From contig NZ_BNDT01000007.1 of the NCBI RefSeq assembly GCF_014905395.1, forward strand, positions 46,908 to 110,907: a stretch of 64,000 bases of DNA, read 5' to 3'. This document shows, piece after piece, positions 51,770 through 61,090 of this stretch. Under the pieces are notes generated by a model. It saw nothing but the letters and a program-made list of their open reading frames with translations, was not told the origin of the DNA and made no database searches. Each line of letters begins with the position of its first letter. Within the stretch, counting starts at the first letter, position 1. The position numbers were made by a program, and so were the translations under genes. Source of the stretch: Lactococcus taiwanensis. Its GTDB lineage: Bacteria > Bacillota > Bacilli > Lactobacillales > Streptococcaceae.

Positions 51770-51839
51770 CTATTTTTGTATAATTAATCTTTGTTTTGTG
51801 ATAAAAAGGCTTTTGTAAGTCTTTTTATTATAAAAAGCA

Positions 51840-51873
51840 AAATAAAAATTCACTTTAAAAGTGAATTTTTATT
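51840..51873 (-). terminator. Terminator after uvrB
   Basis: AATAAAAATTCACTT, loop, AAGTGAATTTTTATT: a perfect AT-rich stem just past the stop. Confidence 0.85.
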
Positions 51874-51894
51874 AATTTATTCTTCTTATTCTTC

Positions 51895-53973
51895 CTAGTC
51901 CATTGCACGGAGTTCCAAAACCATATCACGGAGTTGAGCAGCTCCTTCAAAGTCAAGGGCACTAGCTGCTTGTTGCATTTCTTTTTCTAATTTAGCAATC
52001 AACTGCTTGCGCTCTTTCTTATTCATCGCACTTGCATCAACTTCCTCAAGCTCACCAGAATCTGTTTTCTTAGTGATGGCAATCAAATCACGAATTTCTT
52101 TTTTGATGGTTTGAGGCGTGATTCCATGTTTCTCATTATAAGCCATTTGAATTTCACGACGACGTGCCGTTTCATCAATGGCGTGCTTCATTGAGCGTGT
52201 AATCTTGTATTTTTCGCCTTCGTATTCTGTATAATAGCCACTATCTAATATTTCCTTATCGGCAGGATCATTTTCGTCAAGTGGTTTAGCCATATCAGAA
52301 TAAAGGATAACGTGCCCTTCACTATTACGTGCCGCACGACCGATTGTCTGAATCAAACCACGTTCATTACGTAAAAATCCTTCTTTATCAGCATCCAAAA
52401 TCGCTACTAAAGAAACTTCTGGCACATCTATCCCCTCACGCAGCAAATTAATTCCCACCAGAACATCAAAGACTCCTAAACGCAAATCCCGAATAATTTC
52501 GGTTCGTTCTAATGTTTTGATATCCGAGTGCATATATTTAACTTTTATCCCCATTTCCTTGAAATAGGCCGTCAAATCTTCGGACATCTTTTTAGTCAAA
52601 GTCGTAACAAATACTCGTTCATTTTTCTCAGCTCGTTTATGAATTTCACCAACTAAATCATCGATTTGTCCCATCATTGGTCGAACTTCTACGACAGGAT
52701 CTAATAGACCTGTTGGACGAATGATTTGTTCAACAATAGTATCGGTCTGCTCCATCTCATAGTCGCCAGGGGTTGCTGAAACATAAACAATTTGATGCAC
52801 ATGACTTTCAAATTCTTCTCTTTTTAACGGACGGTTATCGAGGGCTGAAGGCAGACGAAAGCCATAATTACAAAGCATTTCTTTACGCGCTCTGTCCCCA
52901 TTATACATTCCTTTTACTTGCCCCATGGTCATGTGAGATTCGTCAATCATAATCATGAAATCATCAGGAAAGAAATCAAGCAAAGTATAAGGAGGTTCGC
53001 CTTCCTCACGCCCGTCCATATGACGTGAATAGTTTTCAACCCCATTACAATAGCCCATTTCACGGAGCATTTCGATATCGTAGTTGGTTCTTTGTTCTAA
53101 ACGTTGAGCCTCAAGAAGTTTTCCTTCTGAGCGGAAAACTTTTAATTGCTCTTCTAATTCTGCTTCTATCTTGGCAATTGATTCTTCCATACGGTCATCA
53201 TTTGTCATGAAATGTGTCGCTGGGAAAATGGCCAAATGGTCCACTTCACCTAAAACTTGTCCGGTCAAAACTTCAATTTCACGGATGCGGTCAATTTCAT
53301 CACCGAAAAATTCAACACGAAAGGCATGCTCATCACGAGAGGCTGGAAAAACTTCTACAACATCCCCACGAACGCGGAAACAGCCCCGTTGAAAGTCAAT
53401 GTCATTGCGCTCAAATTGAATTCCTACCAAATCGTTTAAGAGTTGGTCACGAGAAATTTCTTGCCCCGGACGCAATGAAACCACGGAATCTTGATACTCT
53501 TTGGGTGAACCCAAACCATAAATACAAGAAACTGAGGCCACAACAATCACATCGTTTCGCTCAAGTAAAGCCGAGGTTGCACTGTGGCGTAACTTATCAA
53601 TTTCATCATTGACCGAACTGTCTTTTTCAATATAGGTATCAGAACTTGGCACATAAGCTTCGGGTTGATAATAATCATAGTAGGATACGAAATACTCCAC
53701 GGCATTGTTTGGGAAAAATTCTTTAAATTCACTGTATAATTGACCAGCTAATGTTTTATTATGCGCCATGACCAAAGTGGGTTTGCCCGTTTGAGCAATG
53801 ACTTGACTCATGGTATAGGTTTTCCCCGTTCCTGTTGCACCACGTAAAATCTGCGCTTTTTCTCCATTTTCGATATTTTCTACTAACTCAGCAATCGCCT
53901 CACCTTGGTCACCGGCTGGCTCATATTTTGAAACAAGTTCAAATTTATTATCTGTTATTCTTTCTATTGGCAT
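51895..53973 (-). CDS. uvrB: UvrABC system subunit B
   Basis: Nucleotide excision repair helicase-like subunit that verifies damage and loads UvrC. 692 residues. Walker [11 protein letters not shown] (about residues 41-50), the beta-hairpin region [21 protein letters not shown], helicase motifs DESH, TATPG-like SATPGDYE, and QTIGRAARN, and the C-terminal UVR domain that contacts UvrC ([22 protein letters not shown]). AAAGGAAAA precedes the ATG. It is downstream of a Nudix gene by 10 bases. Confidence 0.98.
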   Translation of the reverse strand: MPIERITDNKFELVSKYEPAGDQGEAIAELVENIENGEKAQILRGATGTGKTYTMSQVIAQTGKPTLVMAHNKTLAGQLYSEFKEFFPNNAVEYFVSYYDYYQPEAYVPSSDTYIEKDSSVNDEIDKLRHSATSALLERNDVIVVASVSCIYGLGSPKEYQDSVVSLRPGQEISRDQLLNDLVGIQFERNDIDFQRGCFRVRGDVVEVFPASRDEHAFRVEFFGDEIDRIREIEVLTGQVLGEVDHLAIFPATHFMTNDDRMEESIAKIEAELEEQLKVFRSEGKLLEAQRLEQRTNYDIEMLREMGYCNGVENYSRHMDGREEGEPPYTLLDFFPDDFMIMIDESHMTMGQVKGMYNGDRARKEMLCNYGFRLPSALDNRPLKREEFESHVHQIVYVSATPGDYEMEQTDTIVEQIIRPTGLLDPVVEVRPMMGQIDDLVGEIHKRAEKNERVFVTTLTKKMSEDLTAYFKEMGIKVKYMHSDIKTLERTEIIRDLRLGVFDVLVGINLLREGIDVPEVSLVAILDADKEGFLRNERGLIQTIGRAARNSEGHVILYSDMAKPLDENDPADKEILDSGYYTEYEGEKYKITRSMKHAIDETARRREIQMAYNEKHGITPQTIKKEIRDLIAITKKTDSGELEEVDASAMNKKERKQLIAKLEKEMQQAASALDFEGAAQLRDMVLELRAMD

Positions 53974-53983
53974 ACTTTTTCCT

Positions 53984-54439
53984 TTAATTCTTTTCTATTA
54001 GGTTTGAAAAATAAGCTAATGCTTGATGATAAACCTCATTTTTAAAGCCGAAATCCATTTTCATAAGGTCAGAAAGAGCTAAAAATTGATAAGTTGAAAA
54101 TTCAATTTCTTCGGGATGGCTTTCAAGATTAATTTTTGCTTCTTCATGCAATCGGACAAGAAAATAATGTTGTTCTTGGCCAGCATAAGTCCAAGTTGGA
54201 AATTTCATCTCTTTAGGAAAATCATATTTTAAAGTTCCTGGATATTGTCCAATGATTTCAAAATCTTTGGTCCCAATTTCTTCTGAGAGTTCTCGAATAA
54301 TCGCTGCCTCTGGTTTTTCACCAGCTTCAATACCGCCTTGTGGAAAGCCCCAACTGGCGCCATCGGCTCGTTTTCCTAACCAAATTTTATTTTCATTATT
54401 AAGAATAATGGCTGCGACGTTTTGTCTGTATTCTTTCAT
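53984..54439 (-). CDS. Nudix hydrolase, RppH-like
   Basis: 151 residues. The Nudix box is complete: [22 protein letters not shown] (G-x5-E-x7-R-E-x2-E-E-x-G). The WGFPQGGIE start and the [13 protein letters not shown] stretch resemble RppH/diadenosine polyphosphate hydrolases, so removal of 5' pyrophosphate from mRNA or cleavage of dinucleoside polyphosphates is likely. It shares an operon with uvrB; 10 bases separate them. Confidence 0.9.
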   Translation of the reverse strand: MKEYRQNVAAIILNNENKIWLGKRADGASWGFPQGGIEAGEKPEAAIIRELSEEIGTKDFEIIGQYPGTLKYDFPKEMKFPTWTYAGQEQHYFLVRLHEEAKINLESHPEEIEFSTYQFLALSDLMKMDFGFKNEVYHQALAYFSNLIEKN

Positions 54440-54485
54440 TTAATTTTTACTTAAATCCTTTCTACTTCTGGATTTGATCAAATTT

Positions 54486-54511
54486 TCTTACTGACAGCTC
54501 CGTCAGTAAAT
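54486..54511. repeat. Dispersed palindrome copy upstream of the Nudix gene
   Basis: TTACTGACAGCTCCGTCAGTAA, exact core 54491-54506, between the divergent Nudix-uvrB operon and def. Since both neighbours start here, it cannot be a terminator for either. Confidence 0.88.
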
Positions 54512-54598
54512 CTTTAATTCAATTTTACCATTTTAAGACGAAAAAATATGCTATAATTGAACTATATTTACAAAAAGAGAAGGAAGTGTTTTTTAATA

Positions 54599-55234
54599 AT
54601 GAACCGTGATGAAATTCAAGCCAAATTAATTAAACCAAGCCATATGATTAATATGGAAGATATTATCCGTGAAGGCTACCCTACTTTGCGCGAAGTAGCA
54701 CAGGAAGTAGCTTTACCTTTATCAGATGAAGACATTATCTTGGGTGAGAAAATGATGCAATTCTTGCAAAATTCTCAAGATCCTGTCATGGCTGAAAAAA
54801 TGGGGCTCCGTGGTGGAGTTGGACTTGCAGCAAACCAACTTGGCTTGCTCAAAAAAGTCATCGCCGTTTTGATTCCCAATGAACCTGAAGTTGATGAAGA
54901 TGGAAATGAAATTGCCCCTAAAGAAGCTTACAAAATGCGTGAAATCATGTATAATGCAAAAGTGGTGAGCCACTCTGTCCAAGATGCGGCTGTTGAAGGT
55001 GGTGAGGGCTGTCTTTCTGTTGACCGCGAAGTACCAGGTTATGTCGTTCGTCATGCCCGTGTGACTGTGGAATACTACAACAAAGAAGGCGAAAAGAAAA
55101 AAATTCGCTTAAAAGATTTCCCAGCAATTTGTGTTCAACATGAGATTGACCACACGAACGGTGTGATGTTCTATGACCACATCAATATGAATGACCCTTG
55201 GGAAATTAAAGATGGCATGATTATTGTAAAATAA
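54599..55234 (+). CDS. def: Peptide deformylase
   Basis: Removes the formyl group from nascent proteins before Map acts. 211 residues from MNRDEIQAK (AGAAGGAAG upstream; the frame opens 42 bases earlier). The three metal-site motifs are present: [16 protein letters not shown] (metal cysteine) and the HEIDH pair. The insert between motifs 1 and 2 is that of Gram-positive type II enzymes. A probable ribosome-associated housekeeping gene; gap converges on it. Confidence 0.97.
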   Translation: MNRDEIQAKLIKPSHMINMEDIIREGYPTLREVAQEVALPLSDEDIILGEKMMQFLQNSQDPVMAEKMGLRGGVGLAANQLGLLKKVIAVLIPNEPEVDEDGNEIAPKEAYKMREIMYNAKVVSHSVQDAAVEGGEGCLSVDREVPGYVVRHARVTVEYYNKEGEKKKIRLKDFPAICVQHEIDHTNGVMFYDHINMNDPWEIKDGMIIVK

Positions 55235-55242
55235 AAAACAAG

Positions 55243-55277
55243 GAAAAGTTACTGACAGCTCTGTCAGTAACTTTTTT
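55243..55277. terminator. Palindromic terminator after def (first of three)
   Basis: AAAAGTTACTGACAG, CT, CTGTCAGTAACTTTTTTT; exact core 55252-55267. It has the strongest stem of the three between def and gap. Confidence 0.9.
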
Positions 55278-55304
55278 TACTGCTGCATAGAGCGATTTAG
55301 ACAG

Positions 55305-55341
55305 AAAAATTACTGATCAGTAAGCGGTCAGTAATTTTTTA
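55305..55341. terminator. Palindromic terminator between def and gap (second of three)
   Basis: AAAATTACTGATC, a spacer and GGTCAGTAATTTTTT. The palindrome is degenerate (CTGAT and a longer centre) but the stem is kept, with tracts on both sides. Confidence 0.8.
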
Positions 55342-55354
55342 TTTCTATTTCTTA

Positions 55355-55386
55355 AAGTTTACTGACGAGCAGGTCAGTAAAAATTA
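55355..55386 (-). terminator. Palindromic terminator after gap (third of three)
   Basis: GTTTACTGACGAGCAGGTCAGTAAAAATT; exact core 55362-55377. It touches the gap stop codon. Confidence 0.85.
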
Positions 55387-56397
55387 TTTAGCGATTTTTG
55401 CAAAGTATTCAAGCGTACGAATTAATTGAGCAGTGAAACTCATTTCATTGTCATACCATGCAGCAGTTTTAACCAATTGTCCGCCGTCTTTCAAATCTGT
55501 CACTTCAGTTTGAGTGGCATCAAAAAGGGAACCATAAGCCATACCGATAATATCTGATGAGACAATTTCATCAACATTATAGCCAAAGCTTTCATTTGCT
55601 GCCGCCTTCATGGCTGCGTTGACTTCATCGACAGTGACATGTTTTTCAAGCACTGTGACAAGTTCCGTAATTGATCCTGTTGGCGTTGAAACACGTTGCG
55701 CATGACCTTTCATCAAACCAGAAAGTTCAGGCAAAACAAGACCAATTGCTTTAGCCGCTCCGCTTGATGCTGGAACAATGTTTTCAGCTGCTGCACGCGC
55801 ACGACGGAAATCTCCACCACGGTGTGGGCCATCAAGTGTCATTTGGTCACCCGTATAAGAGTGAACAGTAGTCATTGTTCCCCCCTTAACGCCAAAGTTT
55901 TTATTTAAGGCATCCGCCATTGGTGCTAAGCTGTTTGTCGTACAAGAACCTGCAGAAATGACTGTTTCAGTGCCGTCAAGAATCGTGTGATTGGTATTGA
56001 AGACAATCGTTTTAACATCATTTCCACCAGGTGCTGTAATAACGACTTTCTTCGCTCCACCAGGATGCAAATGTTTTTCTGCTTTTTCTTTTGTCGCAAA
56101 GAAACCTGTGGCTTCAAGCACGATTTCAACCCCAGAATCAGCCCATTGAATGTCTTCTGGATTACGTTCAGCCGTAACTTTGATGAATTTTCCGTTTACT
56201 TCAAAACCATCTTCTTTCACTTCCACGGTACCATTGAAGCGCCCTTGTGTGGTATCGTATTTCAGCAAATGGGCAAGCATTGCTGGGTCTGTCAAATCGT
56301 TGATATGGGCAACTTCCACGCCATCGACTTCTTGAATGCGACGTAATGCCAAACGCCCAATCCGACCAAACCCGTTAATTCCAACTTTAACTACCAT
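55384..56397 (-). CDS. gap: Glyceraldehyde-3-phosphate dehydrogenase (NAD)
   Basis: Central glycolytic enzyme. 337 residues: NAD motif [16 protein letters not shown] at the start, catalytic cysteine in [12 protein letters not shown] (about residue 153), phosphate-binding TVHSYTGDQ and [12 protein letters not shown], and the C-terminal [20 protein letters not shown] lies 9 bases before the ATG. Codons look like those of a highly expressed gene. Upstream is a palindrome shared with an Rrf2-type regulator gene. Confidence 0.98.
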   Translation of the reverse strand: MVVKVGINGFGRIGRLALRRIQEVDGVEVAHINDLTDPAMLAHLLKYDTTQGRFNGTVEVKEDGFEVNGKFIKVTAERNPEDIQWADSGVEIVLEATGFFATKEKAEKHLHPGGAKKVVITAPGGNDVKTIVFNTNHTILDGTETVISAGSCTTNSLAPMADALNKNFGVKGGTMTTVHSYTGDQMTLDGPHRGGDFRRARAAAENIVPASSGAAKAIGLVLPELSGLMKGHAQRVSTPTGSITELVTVLEKHVTVDEVNAAMKAAANESFGYNVDEIVSSDIIGMAYGSLFDATQTEVTDLKDGGQLVKTAAWYDNEMSFTAQLIRTLEYFAKIAK

Positions 56398-56473
56398 GAT
56401 GTAGTCCTCCGTTTTTTTATTTAGATGAGTTTTCTCTCTTTTTTTGCTATAATAGAAATAAATAATTATAGTT

Positions 56474-56496
56474 ATTAGAGATATCTCTTATCTCTA
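56474..56496. promoter_or_regulatory. Operator-like palindrome between gap and the Rrf2 gene
   Basis: TTAGAGATA, a 5-base spacer TCTCT and TATCTCTAA: a perfect 9-bp inverted repeat that also contains AGAGATATCTCT. It lies next to TATAAT of gap on the minus strand (56465-56470) and 70 bases before the Rrf2 start. Confidence 0.6.
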
Positions 56497-56565
56497 ATAT
56501 AAATGATACTACTTTTTGTAGCACCTGTCAATTATTTTCACCAAAAATATTTAAGGAGTTTTATT

Positions 56566-57036
56566 ATGAAATTATCTTCTGGTTGGGAACAATCGGTTTA
56601 CGTCTTGCTGATTTTGGCAAGACTTCCTGAGAATCGGACCATGTCATCAATTGCACTTGCCAATCGCCTCAAAGTTTCTCCCTCTTATCTCAAAAAAATT
56701 ATTAAATCTTTAGTCGATGAAGGCCTTTTGCGTTCTACCCCAGGAAAAAATGGCGGCTTCTCCCTCAATAAAGACCTTCACGACATTAGTTTTTATGATG
56801 TTTTTTTAGCCATTGAAGGACGGGGACGAATTTTTCAAAGTCAAGGGCTTTTGCAAAATTTTATCGGAACAGAGTCAGGGAAAGCTCAGCGTTGTGCCAT
56901 TACTACAGCCCTTGATGAAATCGAAAATACACTTGTACGCACTTTATCAAATGTGTCACTCGCCCAAGTTGCCGAGGAAACCCAGTATAACTACAATCTC
57001 GGCTATCTTGATGAATGGATTGACGGAATGGATTAA
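56566..57036 (+). CDS. Rrf2 family transcriptional regulator
   Basis: 156 residues from MKLSSGWEQSVYV (AAGGAG upstream; the frame opens 63 bases earlier). Winged helix-turn-helix: LPENRTMSSIALANRLKVSPSYLKKIIKSLVDEGLLRSTPGKNGGFSL. Iron-sulphur members (IscR, NsrR) have three clustered cysteines in the second half; this protein has only one (RCAITTALDE), so it is probably not a cluster sensor of that type. It is divergent from gap and probably binds the palindrome at 56474. Confidence 0.88.
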   Translation: MKLSSGWEQSVYVLLILARLPENRTMSSIALANRLKVSPSYLKKIIKSLVDEGLLRSTPGKNGGFSLNKDLHDISFYDVFLAIEGRGRIFQSQGLLQNFIGTESGKAQRCAITTALDEIENTLVRTLSNVSLAQVAEETQYNYNLGYLDEWIDGMD

Positions 57037-57069
57037 AAAACTTACTGACGGAGTTGTCAGTAATTTTTT
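57036..57069. terminator. Palindromic terminator after the Rrf2 gene
   Basis: AAAAAACTTACTGACGG, AG, TTGTCAGTAATTTTTTT; exact core 57045-57060, right after the stop. Confidence 0.88.
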
Positions 57070-57115
57070 TTATTATTTTATTTCACTGTAAGTCTGATTT
57101 CTCAACAGAATCATC

Positions 57116-59359
57116 TTACTCGGCAGGGACTGCTTCATCAGTTGTTTCTGTCGTTTCTTGCGCTTGGTTGGAGATGACGATTTTATCATCAATCACATCA
57201 GCGACCAATTCTTTATATTCTGGATGTTCAATATAAAAATCAGCAATTGGATCTTCAATATGTTCTTGAATTGTACGACGCAGTGGACGCGCACCCATTG
57301 AAGGGTCATATCCTAAATCAACTAATTTTTCTTTTGCAGCTTGAGTGACTTGCAAGTGGATTTCATTACGTCCAATTTGTTGGTTGACATCACCCAGCAT
57401 GAGATCAACAATTTTAAGTAAGTTTTCTTTACTCAATGCAGAGAATTCAATAATTCCGTCAAAACGGTTCATGAATTCAGGGCTAAAGAAATCACCCAGT
57501 TGACCAAGCACTGATTTAGTTCGTCCTTCACGGGCAGCACCAAAACCGACAGAGGCTTCAACTTTACCCGTTCCGGCATTAGAGGTCATAATAATCAAAC
57601 TATCCTTAAAGGATACGGTCCGTCCTTGTGCATCTGTCAGGCGTCCATCTTCAAGAATTTGCAAGAACATGTGCATCACATCCGGATGTGCTTTTTCGAT
57701 TTCATCTAATAAAATCAAACTGTAAGGATTACGACGAACACGTTCAGTCAATTGACCTGCTTCTTCATAACCTACATATCCTGGAGGGGCTCCAATCAAT
57801 TTGGCCACCGAATGTTTTTCCATGTATTCCGACATGTCAAAACGAATCATACTTTCACTTGAACCAAAAAGTTCCATCGCCAATTGTTTAGCAAGTTCAG
57901 TTTTACCAACACCAGTAGGTCCGACAAAGAGGAAAGAACCAATTGGACGATTAGGTTTACCAAGTCCCACACGAGAACGACGGATGGCTTTAGCAATCTT
58001 ATCCACTGCTTCATCCTGTCCAATCACATGAGCTTTCAAATCATCAGCCAAATTAATCAATTGGGTTTGTTCTTTTTCTTTCAAATCACCAACTGGAATT
58101 TGAGTTTTTTGCTCCACAATTTGCTCAATATCTTTCTCAGTGATGACTGGACTTTCTTCATCTGAAACCTCATGATTTTGCAATTCACGGAGTTTGCTGA
58201 TTTGGTCACGGAAATGAGCGGCTTTTTCAAAATCTTCAGCTTGAGTCGCTTCATTTTTCTTCTTTTCTGCTTCTGCAATTCGACGATTGATATCTTCAGG
58301 ATCAACAAATTTAAGTGTTAGATTTTTCTTAGAACCCGACTCATCCAAAAGGTCAATGGCTTTATCTGGTAAGAACCGGTCTTGAATGTAACGATTTGAC
58401 AAATGAGCAGCTGCTTCAATCGCCTCATCAGTGTATTTCACGTGATGATAATCTTCATAGCGTGGTTGAATCCCTCGAAGAATCGTAATCGTTTCTTCAA
58501 CTGATGGTTCATCAACTTTGACCGGTTGCATCCGACGTTCAAGCGCAGCATCTTTTTCAATGATGCGATATTCATTGAGCGTTGTTGCTCCGACCAATTG
58601 AAGCTCACCACGCGCAAGCGCAGGTTTTAGGATATTTCCTGCATCCATATTGCCATCACCGGCAGAACCAGCACCAACAATTTCATGGATTTCATCAATA
58701 AACATAATCACATCATTACGTTTTCTGATTTCATCCATTAATTTTTGCATTCGTTCTTCAAATTGTCCCCGAATTCCTGTTCCTTGAACAAGAGAAACAA
58801 CATCAAGACGTATCACTTCTTTATTTTGTAGTTTTTGTGGCACATCTCCGTCCACAATTTTTTGCGCTAAACCTTCAACAACTGCTGTTTTACCAACACC
58901 AGGTTCACCAATTAACACAGGATTATTCTTAGTCCTGCGATTTAAAATCTCAATGACCCGTTTGATTTCTTCATCACGCCCAATCACTGGGTCAATTTCA
59001 CCACGACGAGCTGACTCTGTAATGTTAATTCCAAATTCTTCTAACATTCCTTTAGGTTGTTTTGCCCGAGGATTTTGCGGACCGCGCGGACCACGTCCAC
59101 CTGTTTGTGTTGGTGGCGTTTGATTGGCATTTCCATTGAAATCTTGCCCATGTAAGGCGCTGAAAATATCATTAAATGGGTTGAAAGGTTCGTCAGTATT
59201 ACCGTTTGAAGCATTTCCTGCACCAAACAACGCTTCTTGCCCACCAGATTTCATAATTTGATAGCAATTTTGACAAAGATCAATTTGTTTTTTCTGACCA
59301 TTCAAACTTGTATAAAGGTGAATCGTCGCCTCATTAATATTACAATTTTGACAAAGCAT
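57116..59359 (-). CDS. clpE: ATP-dependent Clp protease ATP-binding subunit ClpE
   Basis: 747 residues from MLCQNCNIN (AAAGGAGG 6 bases upstream). The N-terminal zinc finger CxxC...CxxC (CQNC twice, residues 3-6 and about 29-32) identifies ClpE. Two AAA+ modules follow: Walker A GEPGVGKT and GPTGVGKT, Walker [11 protein letters not shown] and [10 protein letters not shown], with a UVR-type linker between them. It unfolds substrates for ClpP in heat and protein stress. A CtsR operator overlaps its promoter, as expected. Confidence 0.97.
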   Translation of the reverse strand: MLCQNCNINEATIHLYTSLNGQKKQIDLCQNCYQIMKSGGQEALFGAGNASNGNTDEPFNPFNDIFSALHGQDFNGNANQTPPTQTGGRGPRGPQNPRAKQPKGMLEEFGINITESARRGEIDPVIGRDEEIKRVIEILNRRTKNNPVLIGEPGVGKTAVVEGLAQKIVDGDVPQKLQNKEVIRLDVVSLVQGTGIRGQFEERMQKLMDEIRKRNDVIMFIDEIHEIVGAGSAGDGNMDAGNILKPALARGELQLVGATTLNEYRIIEKDAALERRMQPVKVDEPSVEETITILRGIQPRYEDYHHVKYTDEAIEAAAHLSNRYIQDRFLPDKAIDLLDESGSKKNLTLKFVDPEDINRRIAEAEKKKNEATQAEDFEKAAHFRDQISKLRELQNHEVSDEESPVITEKDIEQIVEQKTQIPVGDLKEKEQTQLINLADDLKAHVIGQDEAVDKIAKAIRRSRVGLGKPNRPIGSFLFVGPTGVGKTELAKQLAMELFGSSESMIRFDMSEYMEKHSVAKLIGAPPGYVGYEEAGQLTERVRRNPYSLILLDEIEKAHPDVMHMFLQILEDGRLTDAQGRTVSFKDSLIIMTSNAGTGKVEASVGFGAAREGRTKSVLGQLGDFFSPEFMNRFDGIIEFSALSKENLLKIVDLMLGDVNQQIGRNEIHLQVTQAAKEKLVDLGYDPSMGARPLRRTIQEHIEDPIADFYIEHPEYKELVADVIDDKIVISNQAQETTETTDEAVPAE

Positions 59360-59535
59360 CGCTTTCCTCCTTTGATTCCTTATCCATTCTTTGTGTGCAA
59401 AGGGCACACGCAGTGTTCGATTCTTTTGATGTGCAACTTTTTGCTAAGTACAACGCCATAAAAGTGAGCATTTATTTTTATTTTACATCAAAAGGAAAAA
59501 ATCAATGCATCATATCTCCCTCTTTAGATAAAAAG

Positions 59536-59552
59536 TTTGACCAATTTTGACC
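59536..59552 (-). promoter_or_regulatory. CtsR operator of clpE
   Basis: On the minus strand GGTCAAA-ATT-GGTCAAA, a perfect CtsR direct repeat (heptad, 3 bases, heptad). It lies directly downstream of the -10 of the clpE promoter. Confidence 0.92.
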
Positions 59553-59564
59553 ATTGATAGTTTT

Positions 59565-59593
59565 ATTATAATCATTTTATAAAAATTTAGCAA
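59565..59593 (-). promoter_or_regulatory. Promoter of clpE
   Basis: On the minus strand TTGCTA (59588-59593), a 17-base spacer, TATAAT (59565-59570); the CtsR operator follows. The leader is about 200 bases. Confidence 0.75.
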
Positions 59594-59612
59594 GTCTTTT
59601 GCTTTTTTCGTC

Positions 59613-59651
59613 TAAAAAACTTACTGACAGCTCTGTCAGTAAGTTTTTTTT
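59613..59651 (-). terminator. Palindromic terminator after rpoD
   Basis: AAAAAACTTACTGACAG, CT, CTGTCAGTAAGTTTTTTT: a perfect 16-bp stem with exact core 59624-59639, ending at the rpoD stop. Confidence 0.92.
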
Positions 59652-60993
59652 ACATAAAGTCGCGCAAAGGTTTTGAACGACGAGGATGACGCAATTTTTT
59701 AATAGCTTTAGCTTCAATTTGACGAATCCGCTCACGAGTCACTTTGAATTGTTTACCGACATCTTCCAGAGTGTGCATGCGTCCATCATCAAGGCCAAAA
59801 CGCATCCGCAAAACATTTTCTTCACGGTCAGTGAGGGTATCCATCACTTCATCCAATTGCTCACGCAAAAGCACGCGGTTCGTGTAATCTACAGGAGATT
59901 CAATCACATCATCTTCGATAAAGTCTCCCAAATGTGAATCATCTTCCTCACCAATAGGTGTTTCAAGAGATACAGGTTCTTGTGCTATTTTAAGGACTTC
60001 GCGTACTTTATCCGGAGCCATATTCAACTCTTTACCAATTTCTTCTGGTGAAGGGTCACGTCCCAGATCTTGCAAAAGATTACGTTGCACACGAATCAAT
60101 TTATTGATTGTTTCAACCATATGCACTGGAATACGAATTGTACGCGCTTGGTCAGCAATGGCACGTGTAATGGCTTGGCGAATCCACCATGTCGCATAAG
60201 TAGAGAATTTGAAACCTTTCGTGTGGTCAAATTTATCCACAGCTTTCATCAAGCCCATATTTCCCTCTTGAATCAAGTCCAAAAATTGCATACCGCGTCC
60301 AGAATAACGTTTTGCAATTGAAACAACAAGACGCAAGTTAGCTTCAGCTAACATTTGCTTAGCAAATTCGGCTTCTTCACCACCAGCAATGATTGCTTCA
60401 GCAAGCTTTGTTTCTTCTTCCAGCGAAATCAGTGGATAACGACCAATTTCTTTCAAATACATCCGCACTGGATCATCAATTCGAACATTCGTGACGATTT
60501 CGTCCATGGCTGTATCTGAAACTTCTTCTTGCTCTACCTCATCTGTCACAAGCGCAAGCGGGCTAGGATTACCATCCTTATCCACAATCGAAATGCCTGC
60601 ATCTTGAATTTGTTTAAACAAATCTTCCAACGCGTCATCAACGATTCCATATTTGACTGAAAGTTCGTCCATGATTTCCACATCCAATGCTTCACCGAGC
60701 GGTTTACGCTTTGCAATATAGTCTTTCACAGCTTTTTCAAAAGCTTTCACATCAAAGGTTTCCCCGTTTGCTTTGATTTCAACCTTGGCGATGGATTCTG
60801 GCACTGCCCTCTTTTCCACAACAACTGGTTTCACGCCTAGGGCATCAAGAAGACGACGTTCTTCCCCAGGACCAACAGAGCTTGAATGTGATTTTACAAG
60901 TAAGCCAATCTCTTGCGCTTTTTCAACCAAAACACGGTTTTGAACGCCTGTTTCTTTAGCGATTTGACTAATTCTTTTTTTATTTCCTGCCAA
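59650..60993 (-). CDS. rpoD: Primary sigma factor RpoD with IF2-like N-terminal domain
   Basis: Main sigma-70 factor: region 1.1-like part (about 70-150), region 1.2-2 ([47 protein letters not shown], the -10 helix [13 protein letters not shown]), region 3, and region 4 ([23 protein letters not shown]). I place the start at a TTG (60993, 447 residues) with AGGAGG 6 bases upstream; the frame opens at 61008. The first 50 residues ([14 protein letters not shown] ... [12 protein letters not shown]) look like the N-terminal domain of IF2, which streptococcal RpoD of about 370 residues lacks. Behind dnaG, as usual. Confidence 0.95.
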   Translation of the reverse strand: MAGNKKRISQIAKETGVQNRVLVEKAQEIGLLVKSHSSSVGPGEERRLLDALGVKPVVVEKRAVPESIAKVEIKANGETFDVKAFEKAVKDYIAKRKPLGEALDVEIMDELSVKYGIVDDALEDLFKQIQDAGISIVDKDGNPSPLALVTDEVEQEEVSDTAMDEIVTNVRIDDPVRMYLKEIGRYPLISLEEETKLAEAIIAGGEEAEFAKQMLAEANLRLVVSIAKRYSGRGMQFLDLIQEGNMGLMKAVDKFDHTKGFKFSTYATWWIRQAITRAIADQARTIRIPVHMVETINKLIRVQRNLLQDLGRDPSPEEIGKELNMAPDKVREVLKIAQEPVSLETPIGEEDDSHLGDFIEDDVIESPVDYTNRVLLREQLDEVMDTLTDREENVLRMRFGLDDGRMHTLEDVGKQFKVTRERIRQIEAKAIKKLRHPRRSKPLRDFM

Positions 60994-61021
60994 TGCAATC
61001 CTCCTCAATGGCTAAAGCCCT

Positions 61022-61037
61022 TTGACAAACCTGTCAG
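61022..61037. repeat. Dispersed palindrome copy between dnaG and rpoD (one mismatch)
   Basis: TTGAC-AAACCT-GTCAG, one mismatch in the left half; a second degenerate half lies at about 61048-61059 (CCTGATCAGTAAC). Confidence 0.55.
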
Positions 61038-61090
61038 GACTATTTGACAACTTACAGCCTGATCAGTAACTTATCAGTACTAAAAAATTA

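Noticed and set aside
53214..53612. 132-codon plus-strand frame inside uvrB
   Set aside because: Shadow of uvrB; its composition follows the antisense of a conserved gene.
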